Source: Candidatus Bathyarchaeota archaeon
GTDB lineage: Archaea; Thermoproteota; Bathyarchaeia; Bathyarchaeales; Bathycorpusculaceae
Direction: 5' to 3'
DNA length: 64,000 nt
NCBI GenBank assembly: GCA_026014585.1
Contig: JAOZIA010000024.1
Coordinates: forward strand, 512,887-576,886
This document shows positions 24,565 through 32,910 of this stretch, piece by piece. The notes under the pieces are model-generated. The model saw only the letters and a list, made by a program, of their open reading frames with translations, was not told the DNA's origin and ran no database searches. Both the position numbers and the translations under genes were made by a program. The stretch's first letter is position 1. Every line of letters starts with the position of its first letter.

Positions 24565-25131
24565 TTAACCATGTCTTTCATCTGTTTGACAGAACCATTT
24601 CTGGGTTTTCTCATCGAAGGAGAGGGGATTGCCGCAGATTGAGCAGACAGGCACCTTAAAATCTGGTGGCGGAGGGGGCAAAATGGGTAAAAAGATGTTA
24701 GCGCTTTCCTGCTTTAACTTTTGGATTTCGATTAGCCATTGGTCGTTGTCGTTAAAGCTGAAATAGAGGGGACTTGGAAGGTCGGCTTGTTGATGGGCGA
24801 GCTTCACTGGGTTTGTTCTGATTTGGCTTGATTGTTCAACTTCACGGATTTTTACGAGAAACAAAGAAAAAATTAAGGGACCGACATTAAGAAAAACGCT
24901 ACTTGGCCAAAAACTCATGGCAGCCTTCGTGTTTTCCCACGTATTTGTGGATTCATGCCCTTCAAAAATTAAGCGCTGATTTGTGAGGTATGCATCACCG
25001 GTGAAGGGTTTTTTGGTGAATAGTTTTCCGTTTTTGTCAAACCATAAAATCGCGGTTGCGCCTAAGCCTTTGCTTTTTCGTATGACTTCTTCTTGGGGCA
25101 ACAGCGGTGTGTATCTTGGAGTGCTGGACAT
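24565..25131 (-). CDS. PH/GRAM-like protein with C-terminal zinc ribbon
   Basis: 188 residues. Residues 25-110 include LFTKKPFTGDAYLTNQRLIFEGHE, typical of GRAM/PH-like lipid-binding folds. A Pro-rich link (LPPPPPDFK) leads to VCSICGNPLSFDEKTQKWFC, a zinc ribbon. The neighbouring gene 25282-25677 ends in a similar ribbon, suggesting related partners. Function unknown. Confidence 0.55.
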   Translation of the reverse strand: MSSTPRYTPLLPQEEVIRKSKGLGATAILWFDKNGKLFTKKPFTGDAYLTNQRLIFEGHESTNTWENTKAAMSFWPSSVFLNVGPLIFSLFLVKIREVEQSSQIRTNPVKLAHQQADLPSPLYFSFNDNDQWLIEIQKLKQESANIFLPILPPPPPDFKVPVCSICGNPLSFDEKTQKWFCQTDERHG

Positions 25132-25281
25132 GATTTGTTTCTATTGGGTGTTGGTGTAGGGTTGATATAAGCTTTAAGAAAAAGACACTGACAACTGGAA
25201 AAGGTTAACAAAGCCACCCAATTAACCTCTAAAATTGAAATAGAGAGCCCGGTTGAAAAGGCAAGAAAAAAGAAAAGATGT

Positions 25282-25677
25282 TTAAGCATACTTCTTGCAG
25301 CTATAGCAGTACCAACGTTGATACTGTGGAATGTAGGTTAATGCGCCACCGCAAGTTTTGCATGTTGGCTGACCTGAAGAAGTTGCCTGCTGGGTTGACG
25401 TTTCTTGTGTTGTACTGGCGTGTGTAAGAGTGGATGCTGCTTCAACAATTGCACTTTCAAGTTTTAGAACCACAAAGTCTTCGGCACCTTGAATGTTTTC
25501 CCAGGGGATGTCTTGTGTTTCGCCGCGTTCATTCTCTATTGTTAGCGAGATTCCAGCTTTTCCGATAGTAAAGCCAACATCTTTGACTGTACCGACAAGT
25601 TTCCCTTCTGCACTGATTACTTTCATTCCAACAAGTTCGTCTTTTGTTACACTTTTTTCTTTAGGTTTACTGGACAA
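25282..25677 (-). CDS. PRC-barrel domain protein with zinc ribbon
   Basis: 131 residues. Residues 12-80 form a PRC-barrel (LVGMKVISAEGKLVGTVKDVGFTIG, then IPWENIQGAEDFVVLK). A Ser/Thr/Gln-rich link is followed by CKTCGGALTYIPQYQRWYC and a further Cys pair, a zinc ribbon. Archaeal PRC-barrel proteins are small and abundant; roles in RNA handling or, in relatives, cell division (CdpB) are known. The exact role here is open. Confidence 0.72.
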   Translation of the reverse strand: MSSKPKEKSVTKDELVGMKVISAEGKLVGTVKDVGFTIGKAGISLTIENERGETQDIPWENIQGAEDFVVLKLESAIVEAASTLTHASTTQETSTQQATSSGQPTCKTCGGALTYIPQYQRWYCYSCKKYA

Positions 25678-25811
25678 TGTGAAACCACCAAACTATACTA
25701 TTTGGGTTAACTGGTTTAATAAGCCTTTCAGTAAAGCAGGGTAACAGTCACCTGCTTGACAGAAAATCATAATAACACCAGCATATGAATTTAAATCATG
25801 GAGAATAAAAG

Positions 25812-26288
25812 ATGACGACAAACACAGAAGTAGACTTAACGCATTGGATTTACCGCTTAATCGCATACGTTATCGACTTTGTCATTATTTACATTCCAGC
25901 AATCATAATCAGCATAATACTTGCATTTGCAACAGCCTTCATCAGCGGCTTTTTCGGCGGCGTAGCTTTCATGGCATACCTACTTTCAGGGGTACTCTTA
26001 TTTTTGTACTTCTCAGTTTTAGATGTCATGTGGGGTGGAACAATCGGAAAAAGAATCTTTGGCTTGCATGTTCAGACGGTAAATGGCGGCAGAATAACAT
26101 ACGGTCAATCAATAGTCCGTAATATCAGCAAATTTTTCGGTCCCATCCTACTCTTAGACTGGTTATTAGGCGTTATATTGCAAGGTGATAAAAGGCAAAA
26201 ATTCACTGACCGCATCGCAAACACAGTCGTAGTAAAGCAGGCAGCTCAATCGGTGCCACCACCACCTCCGCCGCCACCGCCACCATAA
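25812..26288 (+). CDS. RDD-family membrane protein
   Basis: 158 residues. The family motif is seen at the start of helix 1 (WIYRLIAYVIDFVIIY), and GGTIGKRIFGLHVQTVNGGRITYGQSIVRNI is the conserved loop before the last helix pair. The C-terminus ends in a run of about twelve prolines. RDD proteins are proposed ion or small-solute transporters. No partner genes are evident. Confidence 0.82.
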   Translation: MTTNTEVDLTHWIYRLIAYVIDFVIIYIPAIIISIILAFATAFISGFFGGVAFMAYLLSGVLLFLYFSVLDVMWGGTIGKRIFGLHVQTVNGGRITYGQSIVRNISKFFGPILLLDWLLGVILQGDKRQKFTDRIANTVVVKQAAQSVPPPPPPPPPP

Positions 26289-26319
26289 GAAAAAGCTATT
26301 CTTTTCTTTTTTTATTTTT

Positions 26320-26478
26320 TTAAGCTTTAATGTTGATGATTTTTTGTACGGTATCGCACCAGGGGATTATGCATCTACCTTCCATTATATCAAAGTAGAT
26401 TTCGTCGATGATTGTGTTGTTGGGCGTGTTTTCGCTTTCTTGGACAAGTTTGATTTCGATAAGCATTTTTTTTGTCAT
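26320..26478 (-). CDS. Small hypothetical protein (52 residues)
   Basis: ATG at 26478 to TAA at 26320. The product starts MTKKMLIEIKLVQESENTP and continues IIDEIYFDIMEGRCIIPWCD. It has a balanced, protein-like composition with two Cys near the C-terminus. The opposite-strand reading of the region looks like a shadow. No clear Shine-Dalgarno, so it may be leaderless. Convergent with the RDD gene. Confidence 0.5.
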   Translation of the reverse strand: MTKKMLIEIKLVQESENTPNNTIIDEIYFDIMEGRCIIPWCDTVQKIINIKA

Positions 26479-26589
26479 ATTTGGCGACCAGGGGGTTCAA
26501 TTTTAAGATGTGTGGGGTGCAAATTTATAATTTATTATTCGTTCGGATTTAGAATATAACAATAATATAACAGTAAACACTCTACATAT

Positions 26590-26931
26590 TTGGTAACATT
26601 TTTGAAAAGTAAAGACAATTTACGTAAGAGAGTAATCCGCAATTTTATGGATATTCTGATTCTTGAGGAGATGAAAAAAGGCATGATGAGCGGCTATGAT
26701 GCCATGACTTTTATTCAAAAAAAATTTGGCATATCCGTAAGTTCGGGCACTGTTTATGGTTTACTGTACTCAATGGAGCGGCAAAAACTAATTGAAGGCT
26801 TCCAAATCGAAAACAAGCGCATGTACAGAGTTCTAGAAAACAGTGAAACCGCAAAACTGCTAAAAGTGTATCCGCCGCTTCAAACCTTCATTAAGAGCTC
26901 AAACCGAACAAAAATAAAAACGGAGGAGTAA
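26590..26931 (+). CDS. PadR-family winged-helix transcriptional regulator
   Basis: 113 residues (TTG start; the ATG at 26647 is an alternative). FMDILILEEMKKGMMSGYDAMTFIQKKF and SSGTVYGLLYSMERQKLIEG are the recognition-helix and wing region of PadR proteins, with the YG-LL variant of the usual S-x-x-T-x-Y-x-x-L pattern. A short C-terminal tail replaces the dimerisation helices. TATA-like runs at 26530-26570 precede it. Targets unknown. Confidence 0.8.
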   Translation: MVTFLKSKDNLRKRVIRNFMDILILEEMKKGMMSGYDAMTFIQKKFGISVSSGTVYGLLYSMERQKLIEGFQIENKRMYRVLENSETAKLLKVYPPLQTFIKSSNRTKIKTEE

Positions 26932-27142
26932 TCAAGAACATGTGACTTTCAGAAGTAGACCTCCGTATAAGGACGCTTTAGCACAACTAAAGGTTCTGAT
27001 TCCGAACATGTAATACTGCTCTAATGTCAACAAGAGTACATTAACTTAAATTATTAAGGGCGTCAAATTGAAAAACAACTTTAAAGTTGGAAACCAAACC
27101 ACATATTTTACTTGAAAACATGCTGGTGGGAGGGAATAAAAA

Positions 27143-27310
27143 ATGGAAAATGAACCCAATAAAAAAATCCGTGCGAAATGGATGCAAATTTGGTTATGTT
27201 TCCAACAACAAATTGCCACTTTGCCCCCGTGGGCACAAGATACACTACTTGACGACATAAACACGGCTGTCCAAAGCCGAATTGTTGTTTTACAAAAAGC
27301 CCACAACTGA
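27143..27310 (+). CDS. Small hypothetical protein (55 residues)
   Basis: ATG at 27143, preceded by GGTGGGAGGGAA (strong Shine-Dalgarno, about six bases' spacing), TGA at 27308. The product is hydrophilic with many Gln and Trp (KKIRAKWMQIWLCFQQQIATLPPW) and ends as an amphipathic helix. Two opposite-strand frames here are judged to be shadows. Function unknown. Confidence 0.5.
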   Translation: MENEPNKKIRAKWMQIWLCFQQQIATLPPWAQDTLLDDINTAVQSRIVVLQKAHN

Positions 27311-27523
27311 TACTAAACAAGAAAATAAAACAATTATTGAACATGTTTTCCAAAAAAGTTCTCAGAGAGCTTCAAAATTTTACTGCCCCGTACACCCAGA
27401 CCAGTTCTTCATCAAGAGAAAGGGATAGAAAATAAGAAGTACTGTTAAGTGAATGGTTGATTGAAAAACCTTAAAACAACAGAGCACACATATATTATAG
27501 CCAATAAAAAAGGGATAGAGAAA

Positions 27524-28096
27524 ATGCAAGCCGTAAGCATAATACTGTTCATAATCAGTGTCGGAATAATCGTAGGACCAATAGGTGTGGTAGTATTAAC
27601 CAGTTCAAATGACTTAACTCAACTAGTCATTCCACCAGAAATCAAAGACAAAATTATAGGCGACAACAGCCCATTACACGGCGGAGGAGGCGGAGATAAC
27701 AATAGCACAGGCAACGATTCAGGCGGAATAGCGGGGCTTATAACTCCTGAAATTGTAAGCCAATCAATTGATATTTCACAAAAAAGTGCCACTGTCACGT
27801 TAAACTTCAAAAATGACTTAGGTTTTGACATGACAGTGAACACACTTCAAGCAGAAATTCAAGACAAAACAACAGGTCAAACATTAGGAACCATCAGCCT
27901 AACCAACCCCGTTATAATAGCATCAGGCGAAACCAATTTGGCGACAATTCAGGGTTTATGGAATGATAACGTAGAAGAAATACTCGGTCAAGCACAATCA
28001 ATTAATGCAAACTTGGTCAACTTAACTGTGGACATCGACGGTGTTATAATACAATTATCTGAGTTTAACATTGGTGACATACCCTTAAATTATTGA
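27524..28096 (+). CDS. Membrane-anchored protein with outer beta-sandwich
   Basis: 190 residues from ATG 27524. An N-terminal hydrophobic anchor (about 2-27), a Gly/Asn-rich linker (HGGGGGDNNSTGNDSGG), then about 110 residues of alternating strands (KSATVTLNFKNDLGFDMTVNTLQAEIQD, TLGTISLTNPVIIASGETN). This order resembles LEA2/WHy-like beta domains, but the match is tentative. Likely co-transcribed with the next gene (10-nt gap). Confidence 0.55.
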   Translation: MQAVSIILFIISVGIIVGPIGVVVLTSSNDLTQLVIPPEIKDKIIGDNSPLHGGGGGDNNSTGNDSGGIAGLITPEIVSQSIDISQKSATVTLNFKNDLGFDMTVNTLQAEIQDKTTGQTLGTISLTNPVIIASGETNLATIQGLWNDNVEEILGQAQSINANLVNLTVDIDGVIIQLSEFNIGDIPLNY

Positions 28097-28106
28097 GGTG
28101 AAGGTC

Positions 28107-28685
28107 ATGTTTAACAAAATAAATTTTATCGGATTGGCTGCTGGAATTGCAATGTTGCTTTTGCTGGCAATATCATACTATGTACCGTGGTGGGTTATTT
28201 CAATTGGAACGGTAGCTCAAATCAATTTGTCTCCAGTAAACTTTAGCATGGCACTCTTTGGGGAAACACTCAATCAACCATTAATTTGGGCAATGAACAT
28301 GATAGGAATACTAACGCTGCTTTCTGCCGGAATCATTATGATAATCTACTCAATTTTACCAAACAAACCATACTCAAAAAAACTGCTAGGATACGGATAC
28401 AGCAAACCAGTGTTCATTGTTGGTATGTTCATTGCAGAACTAGCGATAATGTACTTTTCAGTTAAGGCTTTAACAGGGTTTGATTTCCCAGTAATTGGTT
28501 CATCTACCCTACAAATGTCAGTGAGCAACGTAAGCATAAGCGTAACTGCCAACTCAAGCCTTCTGTGGCCAGTTTACTTTGCCATCGCCGTTGCTATCCT
28601 GTGTGTTGCCGCTAGGGTATATCACAGAAAAGTTGCTCAGCCAACAGTGCCACCTGCAACGGTTTCGCCAGCAACAGTTAATTAA
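28107..28685 (+). CDS. Hypothetical multi-pass membrane protein
   Basis: 192 residues from ATG 28107, with GAGGTGA five bases upstream that also overlaps the preceding stop. Four hydrophobic segments, with two outer loops rich in Asn, Ser and Val, and a Thr/Pro-rich tail (QPTVPPATVSPATVN). No family recognised. Probably works with the anchored protein encoded just before it. Confidence 0.55.
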   Translation: MFNKINFIGLAAGIAMLLLLAISYYVPWWVISIGTVAQINLSPVNFSMALFGETLNQPLIWAMNMIGILTLLSAGIIMIIYSILPNKPYSKKLLGYGYSKPVFIVGMFIAELAIMYFSVKALTGFDFPVIGSSTLQMSVSNVSISVTANSSLLWPVYFAIAVAILCVAARVYHRKVAQPTVPPATVSPATVN

Positions 28686-28781
28686 CCCAAAATTTTCTCT
28701 TATTTTTTTTAACTAAAATTTAGCACATAACAATGCTTTTAAATTGTTGACACCTTAAAAAGTAGTTCTAAGTGATAACTG

Positions 28782-29309
28782 ATGAAGATGAGGCTCATAA
28801 AATTAAGCCCTGAACTCGTAATAGAACTGTTGCAAGGCAAAACTTTTAGCTTAAACTTACCCCAAGACTGCGAACTATTGGATATAAAATATGACAGTTT
28901 CACCCATGAAGTGTCAGCAATAATCAGAAGCGACAGTTTTGAGGAAATAACTGAAACCTATCCCATTCCAGAATTAATCCTGACCAAAACAGTCAGTGCC
29001 AAACCAGCCGCATCTACCCCTGCACAAGCACCTGCCCCCGGCGTGCCAGTTGAAATTAAAACAGAAGACAAACCTGCTCCAAAACCAGCAGTTCAGCCGC
29101 AGCCAAGCCCTGTAAGTAGCATGGAAGATGAGTTTAGTCCTGATCAACGTAAACTGCTTAATTTTGTCCAAAAAGAGGACTGTCTCATTGTTAAGCCTGC
29201 ACAGTTTTTGAAGGAAGAATGGGCAGAAATTAACGATTTAGTTAAAAGCTTGGGTGGCAAATGGGTTAAGGGAGACATTATAAGTTACTGGGAGATACCT
29301 AATCAGTAA
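28782..29309 (+). CDS. Hypothetical two-domain protein with Pro/Ala linker
   Basis: 175 residues. An N-terminal part (1-65) of mixed strands (LIKLSPELVIELLQGKTFSL) is followed by a Pro/Ala-rich linker (about 72-113). The C-terminal domain of about 60 residues runs DEFSPDQRKLLNFVQKEDCL to KSLGGKWVKGDIISYWEIP, which looks like a small nucleic-acid or protein-binding fold. No family assigned. Confidence 0.5.
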   Translation: MKMRLIKLSPELVIELLQGKTFSLNLPQDCELLDIKYDSFTHEVSAIIRSDSFEEITETYPIPELILTKTVSAKPAASTPAQAPAPGVPVEIKTEDKPAPKPAVQPQPSPVSSMEDEFSPDQRKLLNFVQKEDCLIVKPAQFLKEEWAEINDLVKSLGGKWVKGDIISYWEIPNQ

Positions 29310-29371
29310 ACTATCGTTAAGTTGCCTTCAAAATTAAATATTCAAAAATAATTAAATATAGTGTGAAAAGC

Positions 29372-29620
29372 ATGAAATTCGCTGAAACAGCCATACTCCT
29401 TAGAGAAATAGTTGACAGATGCCCTGGGCTAGATGGGGCAGTCATAACATTAATCCCTCAAAAAGCAATATACCCACAATATCTGGGTTATCACATAAAC
29501 ATCAAAGCTGATATTAGCAAGGAAAGCATGGGGGGACTTCGTAAAATCGTGGAAGGACACGACTTATCCATGAAAATTAAAGTTGACTCAGTAATCGTTT
29601 ACGAAGCAAGACAAACCTGA
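29372..29620 (+). CDS. Hypothetical small protein upstream of NHEJ operon
   Basis: 82 residues from ATG 29372 (an in-frame GTG lies nine bases upstream). Soluble, alternating hydrophobic pattern ending KIKVDSVIVYEAR. About 100 nt separate it from the polymerase gene, so it may or may not belong to that operon. Confidence 0.45.
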   Translation: MKFAETAILLREIVDRCPGLDGAVITLIPQKAIYPQYLGYHINIKADISKESMGGLRKIVEGHDLSMKIKVDSVIVYEARQT

Positions 29621-29720
29621 ACCGCTAAAAACAGCTAACGCTTTTTTGTCACCAAAAAGCCAAAAGGTAATCAACTAATATTTAGTCACAGTTCACCCAA
29701 TCTTTTTGGTGAAACGCGCC

Positions 29721-30623
29721 ATGAACAAGCTTGAAGAGGCTGAAAAATTAACAAAGGTGAAATTCAAAAACCTCAACAAAATTTTTTACCCTAACCAAAA
29801 AGTCACCAAGGCACAGGTTATTGAGCATTACATCAAACTTGCACCAAAAATCTTACCCATCATCAAAGACCGCCCGCTGGTTCTAACTAGATATCCCGAT
29901 GGCATTGAGGGCAAAACTGCTTTTTATGAGAAAAACGCACCCGAAGGCACACCATCTTGGATTAAGACGTTGCCGATTTACTCGGAAACATCCAAACGGG
30001 AAATAGACTACATAATATGCAACGACCTTGACACGTTGATTTGGCTTGCAAACCTTGCCGCACTTGAAATCCACATGCCCTTCTGCAAAGTTAACGCATT
30101 GGATAAGCCTGATTTTTTGTTTTTTGACCTGGACCCAGAACCTCCAGCCACATTAAATGACGCGGTTGAAGTGGCTCTTTTGCTTAGGGATATGCTTGTG
30201 GATTTGGGGTTGACCTCGTTTGTTAAAACTTCGGGCAAGAAGGGCTTGCATGTGGTTGTTCCTATTGCGCCCGAGTACACGTTTGAGCAGACAAGAACCT
30301 ATGTTCACAATATGGGTATTGAATTGGCAAAGAAAAGCGTGATGGTTGTTTCTGAGTTCAAGGACACAAAGAAGCCCGGCAAGATTTTTGTGGATTATCT
30401 ACAGAACTCACCACTGCGAACAATGGTTATCCCGTACAGTCTGCGTGCCACACCTGAAGCGTCAGTTTCCACTCCGCTTGAATGGTTGGAAGTGCGAAAA
30501 GGCATAAACCCATCAGACTACACTATTTTCACTGTAGATAAACGGAAAGAAAATCCGTGGAAGAACATTTTCGATTTAAGATGCAAGCTGGAGATAAATT
30601 ATGGAGAAACAAGAAACAAATGA
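29721..30623 (+). CDS. ligD-pol: LigD-type primase-polymerase (NHEJ polymerase)
   Basis: 300 residues from ATG 29721 (GGTGA eight bases upstream). It matches the archaeo-eukaryotic primase-like Pol domain of LigD: NKIFYPNQKVTKAQVIEHY at the start, RPLVLTRYPDGIEGKTAFYEKNAP, the catalytic acidic motif FFDLDPEPP, and TSGKKGLHVVVP, whose His contacts the nucleotide. It fills gaps with ribo- or deoxynucleotides during end joining. Overlaps ku by 23 nt. In bacteria this domain is usually fused to the ligase; here it stands alone, as reported for the Methanocella system. Confidence 0.92.
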   Translation: MNKLEEAEKLTKVKFKNLNKIFYPNQKVTKAQVIEHYIKLAPKILPIIKDRPLVLTRYPDGIEGKTAFYEKNAPEGTPSWIKTLPIYSETSKREIDYIICNDLDTLIWLANLAALEIHMPFCKVNALDKPDFLFFDLDPEPPATLNDAVEVALLLRDMLVDLGLTSFVKTSGKKGLHVVVPIAPEYTFEQTRTYVHNMGIELAKKSVMVVSEFKDTKKPGKIFVDYLQNSPLRTMVIPYSLRATPEASVSTPLEWLEVRKGINPSDYTIFTVDKRKENPWKNIFDLRCKLEINYGETRNK

Positions 30624-31422
30624 ACAAACCAGTAAAATCAGCGCTGATGTGCCAAGGCGTTCGATTTGGTCAGGGAGCATCACCATCGGCTTAGTGAATG
30701 TGCCCGTGAAACTCTACAGCATGATTTATGATAAAGGCGTCACGTTTCATTTTCTGCACAAAACCGATGGGCAACCGCTTAAGTACGTTAAAATGTGCAC
30801 CAAAGAAAACAAAATCGTGCCCTGGAACGAGGTAACACGGGGCTATGAAGTCGCCAAAAACGAGTACGTCACCTTTGACAAAGCAGAACTCGACGCAGTC
30901 AAACCCGAATCTGACAGGCGCATCCGCATCAGCAAGTTCGTTGATTATTTTTCAGTTGACCCCATCTACTTTGACAAAACCTACGCGTTGCTACCTGACA
31001 AAAGCAAAGACGCCTATAGTCTGCTGCTGGCGGCTTTGGAGCGGAAAAATAAAGCAGCTGCTGCAAGAATCACACTGCGAACCAAGGAGTATCCTGCACT
31101 ACTTCACGCCTATAAGGGCGCGCTGGTTTTGACCACGCTGCGTTATGCTTATGACGTTGTGGACCCTCGCGGGTTTGAGGAACTACAAAAGCTTGCGGAA
31201 CCAGAAAAGTCTGAGTTAGATTTGGCAGTCAAGATAGTTAGTGACCTTTCGGGCGAGTTTGACATAACCGAGTTTGAAGACACATACCAAAAAAAGGTTG
31301 AGGCACTGGTTGCACAAAAGCTGAAGGGTGAAAAAATTCATGTTGAAGCAGCACCGGAGGTTGAAGCAAAAAGCCTCATGATTGCCCTACGCGAAACCCT
31401 CAAGCAGTTGGAGCAGAAATGA
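30601..31422 (+). CDS. ku: Ku-family DNA end-binding protein
   Basis: 273 residues, the usual length of bacterial-type Ku. RSIWSGSITIGLVNVPVKLYS at residues 21-41 is the family signature, followed by the beta-barrel core (VTFHFLHKTDGQPLKYVKMC, KNEYVTFDKAELDAV) and YFDKTYALLPDKSKDAYSLL. It forms a ring on broken DNA ends and recruits the ligase and polymerase. The C-terminus has a basic segment and ends in a short helix. Its stop overlaps the ligase start by 4 nt. Confidence 0.95.
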   Translation: MEKQETNEQTSKISADVPRRSIWSGSITIGLVNVPVKLYSMIYDKGVTFHFLHKTDGQPLKYVKMCTKENKIVPWNEVTRGYEVAKNEYVTFDKAELDAVKPESDRRIRISKFVDYFSVDPIYFDKTYALLPDKSKDAYSLLLAALERKNKAAAARITLRTKEYPALLHAYKGALVLTTLRYAYDVVDPRGFEELQKLAEPEKSELDLAVKIVSDLSGEFDITEFEDTYQKKVEALVAQKLKGEKIHVEAAPEVEAKSLMIALRETLKQLEQK

Positions 31423-32834
31423 CCCGTCACATCTACAAGCCCATGCTTGCAAAAGAAGCCAAATCCCCGTTTTCTAGTGAGGATTGGGTTTTTGAGGTTA
31501 AATGGGACGGCTTTAGGGCAATCGCGTATGTGGAGACGTCGTTGAGCATTAAGAGCCGTAACGGCAAAGAACTTAAAGCCAATTTTCCCGAATTGGAAGA
31601 ATTAGGCAAGCTGGGCAAAAACATTGTGATTGATGGCGAAATCGTTGTGCTGCACAATGGCAAACCTGATTTTCAGGCGTTACTGGAACGGGGGCAGGCG
31701 GTTTCCAGCCTTGAAATCCAGCGGCAAACTAAGCAGTCACCTGTAGTCTATGTTGTTTTTGACATTTTAGAGAAAGATGGACAGGTGCTTACGGAGCTTT
31801 CGTTGTTGGAGCGCAAAAAAATCCTTTCTGCCGTCCTTAAAGAGGGCACTTATGTGGTTTTGTCTGATTTTGTGGACTCCCAAGGTGAAGCGTATTATCA
31901 GTCTGTTTTAGAGAGAGGCTTAGAGGGCATTGTTGCAAAAAGAAAAGACAGCGCCTACGAGGAAGGCTTGCGAACTGGGAGTTGGCTGAAAATAAAGAAG
32001 CTACGCACCTGCGATTGCATAATCTTTGGTTATACCAAAGGAAGCCAAGCAAGGGAAGCCACATTTGGAGCTTTGTTACTAGGAGTTTATGACGCACAAA
32101 AGAATCCAGTTTATCTAGGTAAAGTTGGAACTGGTTTTTCCAAGAAAACACTGTACGAGTTAACAGGCAAGTTTGAAAAAATGAAGACTCATGTTGAACC
32201 TTTTACGGCTGAAGCGGGGGATGTGGTGACTTGGCTTGAGCCTCGACTAGTGTGCGAAGTAATATATCAGATGTTAACCAAAGATAATCGATTGAGAATG
32301 GCTCGTTTTCAACGCTTAAGAGAAGACAAGCCAATTGAGGAATGCACTCTGGAACAATTCAAAGACACTAACCCCAACCCCAAACTTTCTGAATACATAA
32401 CCAAACGCAACTTTCAAGAAACACCCGAACCCAAAGGCGGAACTAAAACTGAAGAAAAACCTATTTTTGTAGTTCAAGAGCATAATGCGCGCAGGTTGCA
32501 TTGGGATTTTCGGCTGGAAAAGGATGGTGTACTGAAGAGCTGGGCAGTTCCAAAAGGTATGCCAGAAGACACAAAGCAACGTCATTTAGCAGTGGAAACT
32601 GAGGATCACCCTTTAGAGTATGTGGGTTTTGAGGGGAAAATCCCGGAGGGGCATTACGGTGCGGGCACGGTTAAGATTTGGGATAAAGGCTTTTTTGAGG
32701 TGAAGCTGTGGGAGAGCAACAAAATTGAGGTTACGCTTGACGGAAGCGTGCTTAAGGGCAGATATGTTCTAGTGCGGCTGAAAAAGGGTTCGGATAATGA
32801 TTGGTTACTGCTTAAGGGTAAAGAAAAAGCCTGA
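31419..32834 (+). CDS. ligD: ATP-dependent DNA ligase fused to C-terminal 3'-phosphoesterase
   Basis: 471 residues. The ligase part has the adenylation motif FEVKWDGFRAI with Lys28, DGEIVV, and GLEGIVAKRKDSAYEEG, then an OB-fold to about 310. The part from about 345 to the end is a LigD phosphoesterase domain: VVQEHNARRLHWDFRLEKDG, LKSWAVPKG, and GHYGAGTVKIWDKGFFEV. The domain trims 3'-ribonucleotides and phosphates before sealing. The order ligase-PE without the polymerase is uncommon; in the usual LigD proteins PE is N-terminal. Confidence 0.93.
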   Translation: MTRHIYKPMLAKEAKSPFSSEDWVFEVKWDGFRAIAYVETSLSIKSRNGKELKANFPELEELGKLGKNIVIDGEIVVLHNGKPDFQALLERGQAVSSLEIQRQTKQSPVVYVVFDILEKDGQVLTELSLLERKKILSAVLKEGTYVVLSDFVDSQGEAYYQSVLERGLEGIVAKRKDSAYEEGLRTGSWLKIKKLRTCDCIIFGYTKGSQAREATFGALLLGVYDAQKNPVYLGKVGTGFSKKTLYELTGKFEKMKTHVEPFTAEAGDVVTWLEPRLVCEVIYQMLTKDNRLRMARFQRLREDKPIEECTLEQFKDTNPNPKLSEYITKRNFQETPEPKGGTKTEEKPIFVVQEHNARRLHWDFRLEKDGVLKSWAVPKGMPEDTKQRHLAVETEDHPLEYVGFEGKIPEGHYGAGTVKIWDKGFFEVKLWESNKIEVTLDGSVLKGRYVLVRLKKGSDNDWLLLKGKEKA

Positions 32835-32910
32835 TTTTGATATATAGAATATTTATCCTATTTATAATAAAGGGGAAGAATATCGAAGGTTTTTTATTTA
32901 TAAGCTATGA

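Noticed and set aside
25062..25289. 75-codon minus-strand ORF starting MLKHLFFFLAF
   Set aside because: It overlaps the PH-like gene in another frame and the Phe/Cys-rich composition is not protein-like.
27046..27353. Two overlapping minus-strand ORFs rich in Phe, Cys and Trp
   Set aside because: They are shadows of the plus-strand 55-residue gene, which has a strong ribosome-binding site and better composition.
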